Source: Pararhodobacter sp. SW119 (GTDB lineage Bacteria > Pseudomonadota > Alphaproteobacteria > Rhodobacterales > Rhodobacteraceae). Taken from it: a stretch of 64,000 nt of DNA. Positions 45,638 to 56,525 of this stretch are shown here, piece after piece. The position numbers were made by a program, and so were the translations under genes. The stretch is from NCBI RefSeq assembly GCF_017811755.1, contig NZ_JADDJF010000002.1:175679-239678 (forward strand), in the 5' to 3' direction. How positions within the stretch are numbered: the stretch's first letter is position 1; every line of letters starts with the position of its first letter. The notes beneath the pieces were generated by a model. That model was given only the letters and a program-made list of their open reading frames with translations, searched no databases and was not told the DNA's origin.

Positions 45638-46207
45638 TCAGGCCAGTTCCCGCACGACCGCCCCGTAGCCGCCCTTGTCGAGGAAGCGCTGTTCATCCGG
45701 CGTGCTTTTCCGGCCCAGCGCGGGATTGCGGTAGGGAAAGCGGCCGAAGCGCCGGATCACGTCGCGGTGCGCGCGGGCGTGGCGCAGGTTCTCCGTGCCG
45801 GTGTCGGGCATGCGGGCGATGAACAGGCGCACGCTGCGGTCCTGGTCGAATGTATCCTCGGCATGCATGAACGGCAGGTAGAAGAACTGGCGGATCGGCT
45901 CGGGCGTCTTCAGGTCGAAATCGCGCTGCACGGCGATCATCGCCGCGTCGCGGGCCATCCGGTCGGTGGCAAACGCACGCGGGTCGTCGCGGAACAGGTT
46001 GCGGGGAAACTGGTCGGTGACGATGATGTAGGCCAGCGCCCCGGTCGGGTTGCTGCACCAGTGGGTCAGCCCGCCCTCGGCGGCCTTTTCCCAATCGGCC
46101 AGGAAGCGCGCGCGGATCTCCGCGTCCAGTTCCGGCGCCGCACCGTACCAGCCCTCGGGACCGACCTCGTCCCAGAAGCGTACGATCTCTTCAGCGCGCT
46201 GCGGCAT
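45638..46207 (-). CDS. DUF924 family protein
   Basis: A 189-residue soluble protein of the DUF924 family. Signature: [15 protein letters not shown] at the start, then [77 protein letters not shown]. The fold is helical and TPR-like; no activity is established, though the conserved HAE and HRD residues hint at catalysis. ATG at 46207 follows GGAGG and overlaps the end of the MFS gene by 17 nt. Confidence 0.88.
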   Translation of the reverse strand: MPQRAEEIVRFWDEVGPEGWYGAAPELDAEIRARFLADWEKAAEGGLTHWCSNPTGALAYIIVTDQFPRNLFRDDPRAFATDRMARDAAMIAVQRDFDLKTPEPIRQFFYLPFMHAEDTFDQDRSVRLFIARMPDTGTENLRHARAHRDVIRRFGRFPYRNPALGRKSTPDEQRFLDKGGYGAVVRELA

Positions 46208-47456
46208 GGGCTCCCCCTCCTGCTTCATCGGGTTGCGCAGCCTCGAAGGCCGCATCAAGTGTCACAACCGAGGCGCCCGGGGTCAAGGGCGTATAGCTGC
46301 CCTGATCCGCAATCTCGGGGGCGGCGCGACGCGACATGCGCCAGAACCCGTAGCCAACCAGCATCGCCGAAAGCACGGCGACGAACAGAAAGAACCCCGA
46401 AGGCCCTACCGCGCTCATCAGCCAGCCCAGCACCAGCGGCCCGGCCACCGCGCCGACCCCGTTCAGGAACAGCAATCCCCCCGAGGCACCCGCCATGTCG
46501 TCGCTTTGCAGGAAGTCGTTGGTATGCGCCAACAGCAGCGAATAGAGCGGGTTGGCTGTCCCGCCGATAATCAGTGCAAGTGCCAGCAGCACGACAAGGG
46601 GCAGCGTCAGAACGAAGCCGATCAGCGACGCCAGCATGCACAACCCGGCCACGCCGATGATCAGGCGCCGCCGGTCCATCCGGTCCGACAGCGCCCCGAT
46701 CGGATACTGGAACACCAGCCCGCCCAGATAGATCGCGGCCACGAAGGTTGAAATCTCCAGCACGCTCAGCCCCACCAGCGCGCCCCAGACCGCGACCATG
46801 CCGAAAAGCACGGAATAGATGCCGCCCATCAGGAAGATCCCGACGCAGCCCAGCGGAGAGATGCGGAAAAGCTTCACGATCCCCATCGACTTGGCCGAGG
46901 AGAATCCCGGCGCCGGCGTCACGCTCAGCAGGATCGGCGTGAAGGCCAGCGACACCAGCACCGACGCGATGACGAAGAGGTTGTAACCCCCCGGATCGGC
47001 CAGGTTCAGCAGGCCCTGGGCGGTGATGATCCCGACCATCTGCACGATCATGTACAAGGACAGCGTCTGCCCGCGCGTCTCGTTCGTGGCGGCGTTGTTG
47101 AGCCAGCTTTCGGCGGTCACATAGACGCCGGCAAAGCAGAACCCGATGACCACGCGCAGCGCCGACCAGGCAATCCAGTCGGGCGCCGCCGCATAGAGCA
47201 CCAGCACCGCCGAGATCATCGAGCCGAGCCCGGCGAAGACCCGCACATGCCCGACCCGGCTGATCATCCCCGGCGCCAGTTGCGAGCCCAGCAGGAAGCC
47301 CGCGAAATAGGCCGACATGACGACCGACATCTGCCAGGTCTCGAACCCCTCGATCGAGCCCCGGATGCCCAGCAGCGTGCCCTGAAGCCCGTTGCCGATC
47401 ATCAGCAGCATCATGCCCAGAAGCAGGGTCCAGCTGGCGAAGAAAACTCTCAACAT
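46191..47456 (-). CDS. MFS transporter (YcaD/UMF-like)
   Basis: A 421-residue major facilitator protein with about 12 membrane helices. Loop 2-3 motif is GSQLAPGMISRVGHVRVFAG; the second half has GALSDRMDRRRLIIGVAG, the equivalent loop 8-9 motif. RVVIGFCFAGVYVTAESWLNNAATNETRGQ is typical of the YcaD-like group. The cytoplasmic tail is Ala-rich. Substrate unknown. The open frame begins at a TTG (47462), but the ATG at 47456 is used. It overlaps DUF924 by 17 nt and follows queA by 107 nt. Confidence 0.87.
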   Translation of the reverse strand: MLRVFFASWTLLLGMMLLMIGNGLQGTLLGIRGSIEGFETWQMSVVMSAYFAGFLLGSQLAPGMISRVGHVRVFAGLGSMISAVLVLYAAAPDWIAWSALRVVIGFCFAGVYVTAESWLNNAATNETRGQTLSLYMIVQMVGIITAQGLLNLADPGGYNLFVIASVLVSLAFTPILLSVTPAPGFSSAKSMGIVKLFRISPLGCVGIFLMGGIYSVLFGMVAVWGALVGLSVLEISTFVAAIYLGGLVFQYPIGALSDRMDRRRLIIGVAGLCMLASLIGFVLTLPLVVLLALALIIGGTANPLYSLLLAHTNDFLQSDDMAGASGGLLFLNGVGAVAGPLVLGWLMSAVGPSGFFLFVAVLSAMLVGYGFWRMSRRAAPEIADQGSYTPLTPGASVVTLDAAFEAAQPDEAGGGAHAAAR

Positions 47457-47563
47457 CGGCAAATCCGTCCGGGTCTCGGGGTGGCGGCAATGGGCGCGAC
47501 GCTAGCACGGTCGACGCCGGGCGACACGCGGGAAAGCGCGCCGCCGTCGTGGGGGGCGTCCTA

Positions 47564-48622
47564 TCAGGCGTGGCGGTCGGGAACCAGAAGCGAGGCATCG
47601 CCATAGGAAAAGAATCGGTAGCGCGCGGCCACGGCGTGGGCATAGATGCGCCGAACCTCGTCCATCCCCATCAGGGCCGCGACCAGCATCATCAGCGTCG
47701 ATTTCGGCAGGTGGAAGTTGGTCATCAGCGCATCGGTGACCCGGAAGCGATAGCCGGGATAGATGAAGATGTCGGTCTCGCCCCGCCAGGGGTGCACGCC
47801 GCCCTCGCCCGCCGCGCTTTCGATCAGCCGCAGCGCCGTCGTGCCCACCGGGATGACCCGCCCGCCGGCGGCGCGCGTGGCGTTGATCTCGGCGGCGGCG
47901 GCGGCGCTCACCTCGCCCCATTCGGCGTGCATCCGGTGCGTCGCCACATCCTCGACCTTGACCGGCAGGAAGGTGCCGGCGCCGACATGCAGCGTCACCT
48001 CGGTCATGTCGATCCCGCGCGCGCGCAGGCTCTCCAGCAGGGCGGCGTCGAAATGCAGACTGGCGGTGGGTGCGGCCACCGCGCCGGCACGGCGGGCGAA
48101 CACGGTCTGGTAATCGGCGCGGTCCCGCGCATCCGCCGCCCGCCGCGCGGCGATATAGGGCGGCAGCGGCATCTGGCCGGCACTCTCCAGCGCGGCGTCG
48201 AACGCGGCACCCGTCTGGTCGAATGCGACCACCGCCGCGTCGGCCTCGCGCGCGACGACGCGGCCCGAAAGTGCCGCGCCAAAGACCAGCCGGTCGCCGG
48301 GCGCAAGCTTGCGCAGGGGTTTTGCCAGCACCCGCCACGCCCCGTCCGGGGCCGGCGCGATCAGGGTCAGTTCCACCTTCGCCCGGCCGCTGCCGTCGCG
48401 GCTGTCGCGCAGCCGCTCGCCGATCAGCCGCGCCGGGATCACCTTGGTGTTGTTCAGCACCAGCCGGTCGCCGGGGCGCAGGATCTCGGGCAGGTCGCGC
48501 ACATGGCGGTCGCGGATCACCCCGCCCTCGGCGTGCAGCAGGCGCGCGGCGGGGCGCGGATGCACCGGCCGCGTCGCGATCAGGTCGTCCGGCAGGTCGA
48601 AGTCGAAATCGCTCAGTTTCAC
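47564..48622 (-). CDS. queA: S-adenosylmethionine:tRNA ribosyltransferase-isomerase
   Basis: A 352-residue enzyme of queuosine synthesis that moves the ribosyl part of SAM to preQ1 in tRNA, forming epoxyqueuosine. [83 protein letters not shown] and [19 protein letters not shown] are all QueA blocks. Length is usual. Start at 48622; divergent from bcp. The related gene tgt is not in the window. Confidence 0.97.
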   Translation of the reverse strand: MKLSDFDFDLPDDLIATRPVHPRPAARLLHAEGGVIRDRHVRDLPEILRPGDRLVLNNTKVIPARLIGERLRDSRDGSGRAKVELTLIAPAPDGAWRVLAKPLRKLAPGDRLVFGAALSGRVVAREADAAVVAFDQTGAAFDAALESAGQMPLPPYIAARRAADARDRADYQTVFARRAGAVAAPTASLHFDAALLESLRARGIDMTEVTLHVGAGTFLPVKVEDVATHRMHAEWGEVSAAAAAEINATRAAGGRVIPVGTTALRLIESAAGEGGVHPWRGETDIFIYPGYRFRVTDALMTNFHLPKSTLMMLVAALMGMDEVRRIYAHAVAARYRFFSYGDASLLVPDRHA

Positions 48623-48705
48623 GCGCGTGACCCGCTAATTTGCCGCCGCCCCTTTATCCCCGCCGCGCGGTGACTAAAACACAAGGGAAAGTCAACAGGA
48701 GGACC

Positions 48706-49167
48706 ATGATGGAACCCGGCACCGAAGCCCCCGATTTCACCGCCCCGCGCGACGGGGGCGGCACGCTGACCCTGTCCGAGTTGCGCCCGAAGAAGGTCGT
48801 GCTCTACTTCTACCCCAAGGACGACACCTCGGGCTGCACGAAGGAAGCGGTGGGCTTCACCGAACGCGCCACCGCCTTCGACGCCGCCGGCGCGGTCGTC
48901 GTCGGCGTCTCGAAGGACAGCGTGAAAAGCCACGACAAGTTCATCGCCAAGCACGGCCTCGGCATCGCCCTCGTCTCGGACGAGGACGGCGACATCTGCG
49001 AGCGCTACGGCACCTGGGTCGAGAAGAACATGTACGGCAAGAAATACATGGGCATCGAGCGGACCACCGTTCTGATCGATGGCCAGGGCAAGATCGCCCG
49101 CGTCTGGAACAAGGTGAAAGTCCCCGGCCATGTCGAGGAGGTGCTGGAGGCCGCGAAGGCGCTCTGA
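48706..49167 (+). CDS. bcp: BCP/PrxQ-type peroxiredoxin, no resolving Cys at the usual place
   Basis: A 153-residue thioredoxin-fold peroxidase that reduces hydroperoxides. The peroxidatic site is DTSGCTKEAVGF with C44. E. coli BCP has its resolving Cys five residues later; here that position is Val (C-T-K-E-A-V). The only other Cys is C98 in EDGDICERYG. It therefore probably works as a 1-Cys enzyme needing an external thiol, or uses C98. KYMGIERTTVLIDGQGKIARVW is a family block. ATG ATG pair at 48706/48709 after AGGAGG; the second has the better spacing. Confidence 0.94.
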   Translation: MMEPGTEAPDFTAPRDGGGTLTLSELRPKKVVLYFYPKDDTSGCTKEAVGFTERATAFDAAGAVVVGVSKDSVKSHDKFIAKHGLGIALVSDEDGDICERYGTWVEKNMYGKKYMGIERTTVLIDGQGKIARVWNKVKVPGHVEEVLEAAKAL

Positions 49168-49249
49168 ACCCACGGTCTTTCGGGCGTTGGCGGGGGAACG
49201 AAACGCGCCGCCGCACGTTGACCTTCGACTTCAACAAGGATTGCCCGAA

Positions 49250-49384
49250 ATGACCCTCCTTCCCAAGACCCTGCCCCTGCTTGCCGCTCTCCTCCTCGCC
49301 GCCTGCAACACGGTCGAGGGGGCGGGCCAGGACATCACCCGCGCCGGCGTCGCGATCCAGCAGGAAGCCCGCGCGGCAGACTGA
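49250..49384 (+). CDS. entericidin A/B-type small lipoprotein
   Basis: A 44-residue lipoprotein. Signal MTLLPKTLPLLAALLLAAC ends in lipobox LAAC with the lipidated Cys at about residue 19. The mature peptide NTVEGAGQDITRAGVAIQQEARAAD matches the entericidin pattern (C-N-T-x-x-G-x-G-x-D). In E. coli the entericidin A and B pair acts as an antidote/bacteriolytic module; single copies are widespread in alphaproteobacteria with no known role. AAGGA lies 8-9 nt upstream. It follows bcp by 82 nt on the same strand. Confidence 0.85.
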   Translation: MTLLPKTLPLLAALLLAACNTVEGAGQDITRAGVAIQQEARAAD

Positions 49385-49718
49385 CCCGACCTCGGTCTTC
49401 CGGACCCGGAACCGCCGGCCGCGCACTCAGCAGCACGGTCGGATTTTCTTGTTCCGGCCATGCCCCGAGGGACGCGCCGACACCGCAAAGCCGGACCACC
49501 CCTGGCCGCACGGCGCCCGCTTGCTCCCCGCGTTCGCCGGGGTCCGGGCCCAACACCGACCCCGGACCGGACCCCGGCGGCACATCGCGACGTGCTATGC
49601 AACGTCCTGTGCGTCCCCGTCGCCCAAGACCCTAGCCCCAGCAGAAGCCCCGGTCGACGGCGGACAGGGGCAGATTGCCCCACACCCCTTTCCAAGTGAT
49701 GAGCGTACCGTTCGGCAC
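49385..49718. other. non-coding stretch between entericidin and repeat array
   Basis: No credible gene. Open frames here encode Arg/Pro-rich sequence with no family character. No clear hairpin terminator behind entericidin was seen. The only recognisable structure in the gap to hisG is the 11-bp array that begins at 49719. Confidence 0.6.
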
Positions 49719-49773
49719 TGCCATACGTTTGCCATACGCTTGCCAGCCGCTTGCCATACACTTTCCAGCAGGC
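49719..49773. repeat. 11-bp tandem array, family II, copy B
   Basis: Five units in strict 11-bp phase: TGCCATACGTT, TGCCATACGCT, TGCCAGCCGCT, TGCCATACACT and TTCCAGCAGGC. Same consensus as the array at 40212-40266, but with the GCCAGCC variant third rather than fifth. A small GCAG/CTGC hairpin follows. The array lies between convergent entericidin and hisG, 36 nt from the hisG stop. Confidence 0.82.
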
Positions 49774-49808
49774 TCTGCCGGCACCGGGAAGCGTCTTTTT
49801 CCACCGCG

Positions 49809-50516
49809 TCAGAGCGACGGATCGCCGGGTAATCCCAGCCGCGAAAGCAGCCGCTCCAGCACCGGGCGGCACCCGCTCCAGTCCGCGGAACGCGCCGCGA
49901 AAAGCGTGGCCTGCGACTGCAGGACCGGCGGCGCTGCAAGCACTTTCAAGTGGTTAGCCCGCAAAGTCGCGCCGGTCGAGGTGATGTCGGCCACCGCCTC
50001 GGCGGTCAGGTTGCGGATCGTCCCCTCGGTCGCGCCCTGGCTGTCGACCAGCTGGTAATCCGCCACCCCATGCCGCCGCAGATAGTCCCGCACCAGCCGG
50101 TGATACTTCGTCGCGATCCGCAACCGAAACCCATGCCCCCCCCGAAACCCCGCCGCCACCGCGTCCAGATCGTCCAGCGTGTCCACGTCCACCCAGGCCG
50201 CCGGCACCGCTACTACCAGATCGGCATGGCCAAACCCCATAGGCGCCAACTCCACCACCTGCGCCGACCAGTCGGCCAGTTGCTCGCGCACCAGATCGCT
50301 GCCGGTGACCCCCAGATGCAGGCGCCCGGCGGCCAGTTCGCGCGGCACTTCGCCCGCCGACAGCAGCACCAGGTCCGCGCCCTCGACACCGTTGATTTCG
50401 CCGGAATATTCCCGCGTGTCGCCGGTGCGCCGCATCGGCACACCGCGGCTGGCGAACCAGTCGAAGCACTGCTCCATCAGCCGCCCTTTGGACGGCACGC
50501 CGATCTTCAGCCGCAT
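49809..50516 (-). CDS. hisG: ATP phosphoribosyltransferase, short form (HisG)
   Basis: A 235-residue catalytic subunit of the first step in histidine synthesis. It is the short form, which has no C-terminal regulatory domain and needs His[45 protein letters not shown] and the late VDSQGATEGTIRNLTAEAVADITSTGATLRANHL region with the PRPP loop are diagnostic. The start overlaps the hisZ stop in TGATG. Histidine feedback presumably acts through HisZ. Confidence 0.96.
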   Translation of the reverse strand: MRLKIGVPSKGRLMEQCFDWFASRGVPMRRTGDTREYSGEINGVEGADLVLLSAGEVPRELAAGRLHLGVTGSDLVREQLADWSAQVVELAPMGFGHADLVVAVPAAWVDVDTLDDLDAVAAGFRGGHGFRLRIATKYHRLVRDYLRRHGVADYQLVDSQGATEGTIRNLTAEAVADITSTGATLRANHLKVLAAPPVLQSQATLFAARSADWSGCRPVLERLLSRLGLPGDPSL

Positions 50517-51625
50517 CAGCCCGCCCCCTTCAGCGCCGCCACCAGCGCTGGCCGGATCACGCCCCCCACCGCCGGGATCGACCGCCCCTGCCCCAGCACC
50601 GCAGTCAGCGCGTCGTAGCGCCCGCCGGTCGCCACCGGCGGCAGGTCGGGCCGGGCCTCGGCCACGAAGCCGAAGACGAAACCGTCGTAGTATTCCAGCG
50701 TGGTGCGCCCGTAGCTTGCCTCGAAATCCAGGTCTGCAACGTCGATGCCGCGCGCCTCCAGCGCCTCCAGCCGGCGGGCGAATCCGGTGACCGATTCCAC
50801 AATCCAGGGCAGGACGCGGGCATGCGCCCGAAGTTCCTGCAAGGCCGCAGGCGCCTTGGCGGCGATGGACACCAGCGCCTCCAGGTCATCGACAAGCCCC
50901 GCCGCAACCGGCGGGGTCGCCGCATCCTCCGCCAGCAATTGCAGGCGCGCGTCGATCTCCGCCACGCTGCGCAGCCCGATATGCGGCGCATCGCTGACCG
51001 GCCGTTCGCCGCGCGCCAGCAACTCCAGCAGGGTCGCACGCTCAGGCGAGACCGGGACGCGCCCGGCATAGCGTTCCAGCAGGGCGCGGAAACGATGCGG
51101 CCGCCAGAGGTGGCGCAGCAACGCGGCCTTGCGCGCCGCGCTGGTCGGCAGGCCCTGCACGGCGGCGCGCAAGATGCCGATATCGCCGGTCGCCGCGCGC
51201 AGCCTCAGCGGCGCCAGCAGCCGGGCGAACAACGCAAAGACCTCGGCGTCGGCCTCCGCCGGTCGCTCGCGGTCGAAAAGCTCGAATCCCGCCTGCAGGT
51301 ATTCCGAGGCGCGCTCGGACTTGCGGCTTTCCTGCTTGCGAAAGACCTCTCCCAGATAGGCGTAGCGCGCGGGCTCGGCGCCGCCCTGCATATGCGCCTG
51401 CACCACCGGCACGGTGAAGTCGGGGCGCAGCATCATCTCGCCGCGCAGCGGATCCTGCGTGACATAGGCGCGCGCCCGGATATCCTCGCCATAGAGGTCG
51501 AGCAGCACCTCGGCCGGTTGCAGGATGTCGGCCTCCACCGGCTGCGCGCCCGCCGCAACGAAGGCCGCGAGCAGCCGCTGCCCCTCGGCCCGAACGCCGG
51601 CGGGATCGGGCGTCACCGAGTTCAC
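50516..51625 (-). CDS. hisZ: ATP phosphoribosyltransferase regulatory subunit (HisZ)
   Basis: A 369-residue HisRS-like paralogue that forms an octamer with short HisG and carries the histidine regulatory site. Motif remnants of class II synthetases are visible: [45 protein letters not shown] and [35 protein letters not shown]. The start is taken as a GTG at 51625 that overlaps the hisS TGA stop (GTGA), since the longer open frame lies wholly inside hisS. A second GTG follows three codons on. Neighbours hisS and hisG fit a coupled operon. Confidence 0.92.
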   Translation of the reverse strand: MNSVTPDPAGVRAEGQRLLAAFVAAGAQPVEADILQPAEVLLDLYGEDIRARAYVTQDPLRGEMMLRPDFTVPVVQAHMQGGAEPARYAYLGEVFRKQESRKSERASEYLQAGFELFDRERPAEADAEVFALFARLLAPLRLRAATGDIGILRAAVQGLPTSAARKAALLRHLWRPHRFRALLERYAGRVPVSPERATLLELLARGERPVSDAPHIGLRSVAEIDARLQLLAEDAATPPVAAGLVDDLEALVSIAAKAPAALQELRAHARVLPWIVESVTGFARRLEALEARGIDVADLDFEASYGRTTLEYYDGFVFGFVAEARPDLPPVATGGRYDALTAVLGQGRSIPAVGGVIRPALVAALKGAG

Positions 51626-53247
51626 GTCCGCGCCAGGATACGGCGCACGGCGGCGACCAGGTCGGCGCGCGGAACCTCCTGCTGCGCCGGCTGGGATTTC
51701 CATTCTTCCAGAGAGGCTTCCGCCGATATCTTCGCACCGAGTATCAGGTCCTTGACCTGGACCATGTCGCGCGCCGCCTCGTCCCCGCCCTGGATGATCG
51801 CCACCGGAGCGCCCCGCCTGTCGGCGTACTTGAGCTGGTTGCCGAAGTTCTTCGGATTGCCCAGGTAGACCTCGGCCCGGATGCCCGCCTGACGCAGATC
51901 CGCGGCCATTTTCTGGTAATCGCCCATCCGCTCGCGGTCCATGACGGTCACCACGACCGGACCCTGCGCCTCCGCGCCCGTCAGCCCCTTTGCCGCCAGC
52001 GCAGCTAGCAACCGGTCGACGCCGATCGACACGCCCGTCGCCGGCACCGCCTGCCCGGTAAAGCGCTTGACCAGATCGTCGTACCGCCCGCCACCCGCGA
52101 CCGAGCCGAACTGCCGCGGCCGCCCTTTCTCGTCCATGATCTCGAAGGTCAGTTCCGCCTCGTAGACCGGGCCGGTGTAGTAGCCAAGGCCGCGCACGAC
52201 CGAGGGGTCGATGACGATGCGGTCGGGGCCGTAGCCCTGGGCGGCGAGGAGGTCTGCGATCGCTTCTAATTCGGAGACGCCTTCGGCGCCGATGATGGAC
52301 GTTCCGACGATCTCTCTGAGGTGCTTGAGGGTCACCAAGTTGCGGTAAACCGCCGCTTCCTCATCTGTACCAAGGGGACGGCCGGTATCTTCGCTGAATG
52401 AAGAGAGAGCGCGCGTGAGACGGCTGTGGGGCACTCCGTCTCCGATAATCTCGGTGACATATTCGCCCAACGCCCCCTGAATAAGGCGGTTTGCCCCCAC
52501 AAAACCCATCACGATCTCAGACTGAGCCTCCGACAGGTCCGCGCCTTTGGTAAAGTCGCCGCTTTCGTCCTTGCGCCCCGCGCGCAAAAGCGCGCGGACG
52601 CCGGCTTCGCCCAGCCGGTCCAGCTTGTCGATGGCGCGCATGACGATGCCGCGTTCGTGGGCGAACTTCTCGGGGTCGGCCGGGTCGAGGATGCCCGCCA
52701 CCTCCATCACCCCGTTCAGCACCTTGCGGTTGTTCACCCGCACCACGTAGTCGCCACGCGCGATCCCCACCGCCTCCAGCGCATCGGCCAGCATCGCGCA
52801 GATCTCGGCATCCGCGGCTACCGACGCCGCACCAACCGTGTCCGCATCGCATTGGTAGAACTGCCGGAACCGACCCGGCCCCGGCTTCTCGTTGCGCCAG
52901 ACCGGGCCCATTGCGTAGCGGCGGTAGGGGCTGGGCAGGTCGTTGCGGTACTGTGCGGCGACGCGGGCCAGCGGTGCCGTCAGGTCGTAGCGCAGCGCCA
53001 GCCAGTCGCTGTCCTCCTGCCAGGCGAAGACGCCCTCGTTCGGGCGCTCGACATCGGGCAGGAACTTGCCCAAGGCCTCCACCGTCTCGACGGCCGAGGT
53101 CTCCAGCGGGTCGAACCCGTAGCGATGGTAAACCTCGGCGATGCGCGCCAGCATCGTCTGCCGCGCCGTCACCTCGGCGCCGAAATAGTCGCGAAAGCCC
53201 TTCGGCGTTTCGGCCCGGGGGCGGCGGGGGGCTTTGGTCCTGCTCAT
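51622..53247 (-). CDS. hisS: histidyl-tRNA synthetase, alphaproteobacterial type
   Basis: A 541-residue class II synthetase. Motif 1 around [14 protein letters not shown]; motif 2 reads [29 protein letters not shown], the distinctive alphaproteobacterial form (most bacteria have RYERPQKGRYRQFHQ-like text); histidine-binding [17 protein letters not shown] (about 350) and [12 protein letters not shown]; motif 3 [13 protein letters not shown]. Anticodon-binding domain is C-terminal. A region of about 300 bp (52260-52560) is markedly less GC-rich and uses less biased codons than both flanks, suggesting recombination. First gene of hisS-hisZ-hisG; divergent from slyX. Confidence 0.96.
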   Translation of the reverse strand: MSRTKAPRRPRAETPKGFRDYFGAEVTARQTMLARIAEVYHRYGFDPLETSAVETVEALGKFLPDVERPNEGVFAWQEDSDWLALRYDLTAPLARVAAQYRNDLPSPYRRYAMGPVWRNEKPGPGRFRQFYQCDADTVGAASVAADAEICAMLADALEAVGIARGDYVVRVNNRKVLNGVMEVAGILDPADPEKFAHERGIVMRAIDKLDRLGEAGVRALLRAGRKDESGDFTKGADLSEAQSEIVMGFVGANRLIQGALGEYVTEIIGDGVPHSRLTRALSSFSEDTGRPLGTDEEAAVYRNLVTLKHLREIVGTSIIGAEGVSELEAIADLLAAQGYGPDRIVIDPSVVRGLGYYTGPVYEAELTFEIMDEKGRPRQFGSVAGGGRYDDLVKRFTGQAVPATGVSIGVDRLLAALAAKGLTGAEAQGPVVVTVMDRERMGDYQKMAADLRQAGIRAEVYLGNPKNFGNQLKYADRRGAPVAIIQGGDEAARDMVQVKDLILGAKISAEASLEEWKSQPAQQEVPRADLVAAVRRILART

Positions 53248-53370
53248 CGGATGGTCCGCGCGTGGCTCTGTCGGGCGCGAGGTCTAGCCGAACGGGACCG
53301 GGTGGGCAAGCAGGGCGCCGTTGACGCCGGGTCGGCCGCGCGTGATGATGGCGGCCAAAGGAGCCGCGCA

Positions 53371-53580
53371 ATGTCCGACAGCCGCCTTGACCGTGTCGAG
53401 GAACAGATTGCCCATCTGACCCGCACGACCGACGATCTGTCAGAACTTCTGCGCGGCTTGACCGCGCGCCTGGACCGGCTGGAACGTCAGCTCGCCCTGC
53501 TCCTCGACCGCGAGGCAGAGCGTGAAGAAGGCACCGGCGGCTCGGTCCTGCTGGCCGACCAGCGCCCACCCCACTGGTAG
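53371..53580 (+). CDS. slyX: SlyX family protein
   Basis: A 69-residue coiled-coil protein: RLDRVEEQIAHLTRTTDDLSELLRGLTARLDRLERQLALLLDREAE has leucine/hydrophobic heptads throughout, and the C-terminal QRPPHW corresponds to the PPHY ending of SlyX. Function unknown; named from E. coli. The ATG at 53371 follows AAAGGAG at good spacing. It is divergent from hisS, and its 3' end faces groEL across family I copy 3. Confidence 0.83.
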   Translation: MSDSRLDRVEEQIAHLTRTTDDLSELLRGLTARLDRLERQLALLLDREAEREEGTGGSVLLADQRPPHW

Positions 53581-53619
53581 GCGTGCCGGCACCCGCCGCA
53601 ACGCCCGGGCACGGCGTTC

Positions 53620-53698
53620 GCGAAAGTTTCGTTGCGGTTAACGGCGCTGATTTTCCGTTTTGTTTCATAGTCTTATCAAAGTGCGCGCATGCGCGCAC
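53620..53698 (+). repeat. dispersed convergent-gap element, family I, copy 3
   Basis: Core at 53620-53653 (34 bp: GCGAAAGTTTC, GCGGTTAACGG, ending GATTT), a 27-nt T-rich spacer, then a perfect 18-bp palindrome (half-site GTGCGCGCA) at 53681-53698. It lies 40 nt past slyX and is followed by a separate intrinsic terminator for groEL at 53725-53754, so the element is not itself the groEL terminator. Confidence 0.82.
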
Positions 53699-53724
53699 CG
53701 GGCGAACGGAAGGCACTCCAACGA

Positions 53725-53754
53725 AAAAGGGGCGGCCCGTTGGCCGCCCCTTTT
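53725..53754. terminator. bidirectional intrinsic terminator behind groEL
   Basis: AAAAGGGGCGGCC, loop CGTT, GGCCGCCCCTTTT: a perfect 13-bp stem with A-runs on one side and T-runs on the other, so it can end transcripts from groEL (minus strand, 22 nt past the stop) and from slyX (plus strand). The best classical terminator in the window. Confidence 0.92.
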
Positions 53755-53776
53755 ATAACCTGAGTTCAGGTCGGGA

Positions 53777-55462
<1,686 letters not shown>

Positions 55463-55476
55463 TCAGGTTCGCGAGG

Positions 55477-55764
55477 TCACTCGACGATGCCGAGGATGTC
55501 GCCTTCCTTCATGATCAGCAGCTCTTCGCCATTGATCGTCACCTCGGTGCCCGACCACTTGCCGAACAGCACCCGGTCGCCGGCCTTGACCGACGGGGCG
55601 ATCAGTTCACCCGAATCCTTGCGCGATCCTTCGCCGACCGAGATGATCTCGCCCTCGGCGGGTTTTTCCTTGGCGGAGTCTGGAATGATCAGGCCGCCCT
55701 TGGTTTTTTCGTCGCCTTCGATACGGCGTACCAGTACACGGTCATGGAGGGGTTTGAAAGCCAT
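55477..55764 (-). CDS. groES: co-chaperonin GroES
   Basis: A 95-residue heptameric lid for Gro[37 protein letters not shown] includes the mobile loop GGLIIP that contacts Gro[16 protein letters not shown] and YLIMKE-type end ([14 protein letters not shown]) are typical. GGGAGCG precedes the ATG. A perfect CIRCE lies 37 nt upstream. First gene of the groESL operon. Confidence 0.98.
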   Translation of the reverse strand: MAFKPLHDRVLVRRIEGDEKTKGGLIIPDSAKEKPAEGEIISVGEGSRKDSGELIAPSVKAGDRVLFGKWSGTEVTINGEELLIMKEGDILGIVE

Positions 55765-55800
55765 CTGCGAACGCTCCCTAGGTTGCAGGTTCTGTTGCGT

Positions 55801-55827
55801 TTAGCACTCACTCGATCCGAGTGCTAA
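55801..55827. promoter_or_regulatory. CIRCE operator (HrcA site)
   Basis: TTAGCACTC-N9-GAGTGCTAA, with both 9-bp arms matching the CIRCE consensus exactly. It lies 37-63 nt upstream of the groES start. HrcA binding there represses groESL until heat shock titrates GroEL. hrcA itself is not in the window. Confidence 0.96.
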
Positions 55828-55925
55828 CGGCTCGCAGATAAGAAGGTCGGCGGAACTTGTCAACACCTCGTCGGCGGTTCGGACGCGCTTGCGGGCCGCC
55901 ATGCCCGGCGCGTAGACTCCGGCTC

Positions 55926-56432
55926 ATGACAGATGCCTTCGGGATTGACCACCTGCCTCTTGGATCGGGCGTTATGGGCCTCTGCCCGTTGCCAGGACGC
56001 GGCGGCGATCCCGCCGGCGCTCTGGTGCGAATCGCGGACTTCGCGCCCGGTCTGGTCATTACCCTGACCCTGGCCGAGGAGATGGCCGCGCAGGACATCG
56101 CCGATCTGCCCGACCGGCTGGCCGCTCTCGGTATCGACTGGCAGCACTATCCGATCGCCGACTTCGGCACGCCCCAACCCGCGGCCGAGCCAGCCTGGCG
56201 CGTCATCGCCGACGAAGCGCGCGCGGTGCTCGACGCCGGCGGCCGCGTGCTGATCCATTGCAAGGCCGGGCGCGGACGCACCGGGGCCGCCGCCCTGCGC
56301 TTGATGATCGAGGCCGGCGAGGATCCGGAAGCCGCGTTGACCCGCTTGCGCGCCGCCCGCGCCGGAACGGTCGAGACCGAGGCGCAGCGCCGCTGGGCCG
56401 AGGCCGGCCGCCCGGCACGCCCTGCGCCCTGA
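55926..56432 (+). CDS. dual-specificity/tyrosine protein phosphatase family protein
   Basis: A 168-residue Cys-based phosphatase. The signature HCKAGRGRTG (111-120) gives C112 and R118 (CX5R). A possible general acid is Asp in PIADFGTPQ (about 79-85), consistent with the WPD-like loop of DSPs. VLIHCKAGRGRTGAAALRLM is followed by a helical region. Soluble, no signal. Substrate unknown. It may belong to the cyclin-dependent kinase inhibitor 3-like prokaryotic DSP group. Divergent from groES; ppaC follows 93 nt on. Confidence 0.82.
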   Translation: MTDAFGIDHLPLGSGVMGLCPLPGRGGDPAGALVRIADFAPGLVITLTLAEEMAAQDIADLPDRLAALGIDWQHYPIADFGTPQPAAEPAWRVIADEARAVLDAGGRVLIHCKAGRGRTGAAALRLMIEAGEDPEAALTRLRAARAGTVETEAQRRWAEAGRPARPAP

Positions 56433-56525
56433 TCCTCCGTCCCGAAGTCGCGCGCTGTTCTGACCCGTGACAAGGCGGGACAGGCCCCCTATAAGGCGCG
56501 CGAATTTGCCAAGGGGATGTCCGCC

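Noticed and set aside
49460..49699. Possible small genes in the entericidin-hisG gap
   Set aside because: Products are Arg/Pro-rich with no ribosome site or family pattern, as expected of chance frames in GC-rich DNA.
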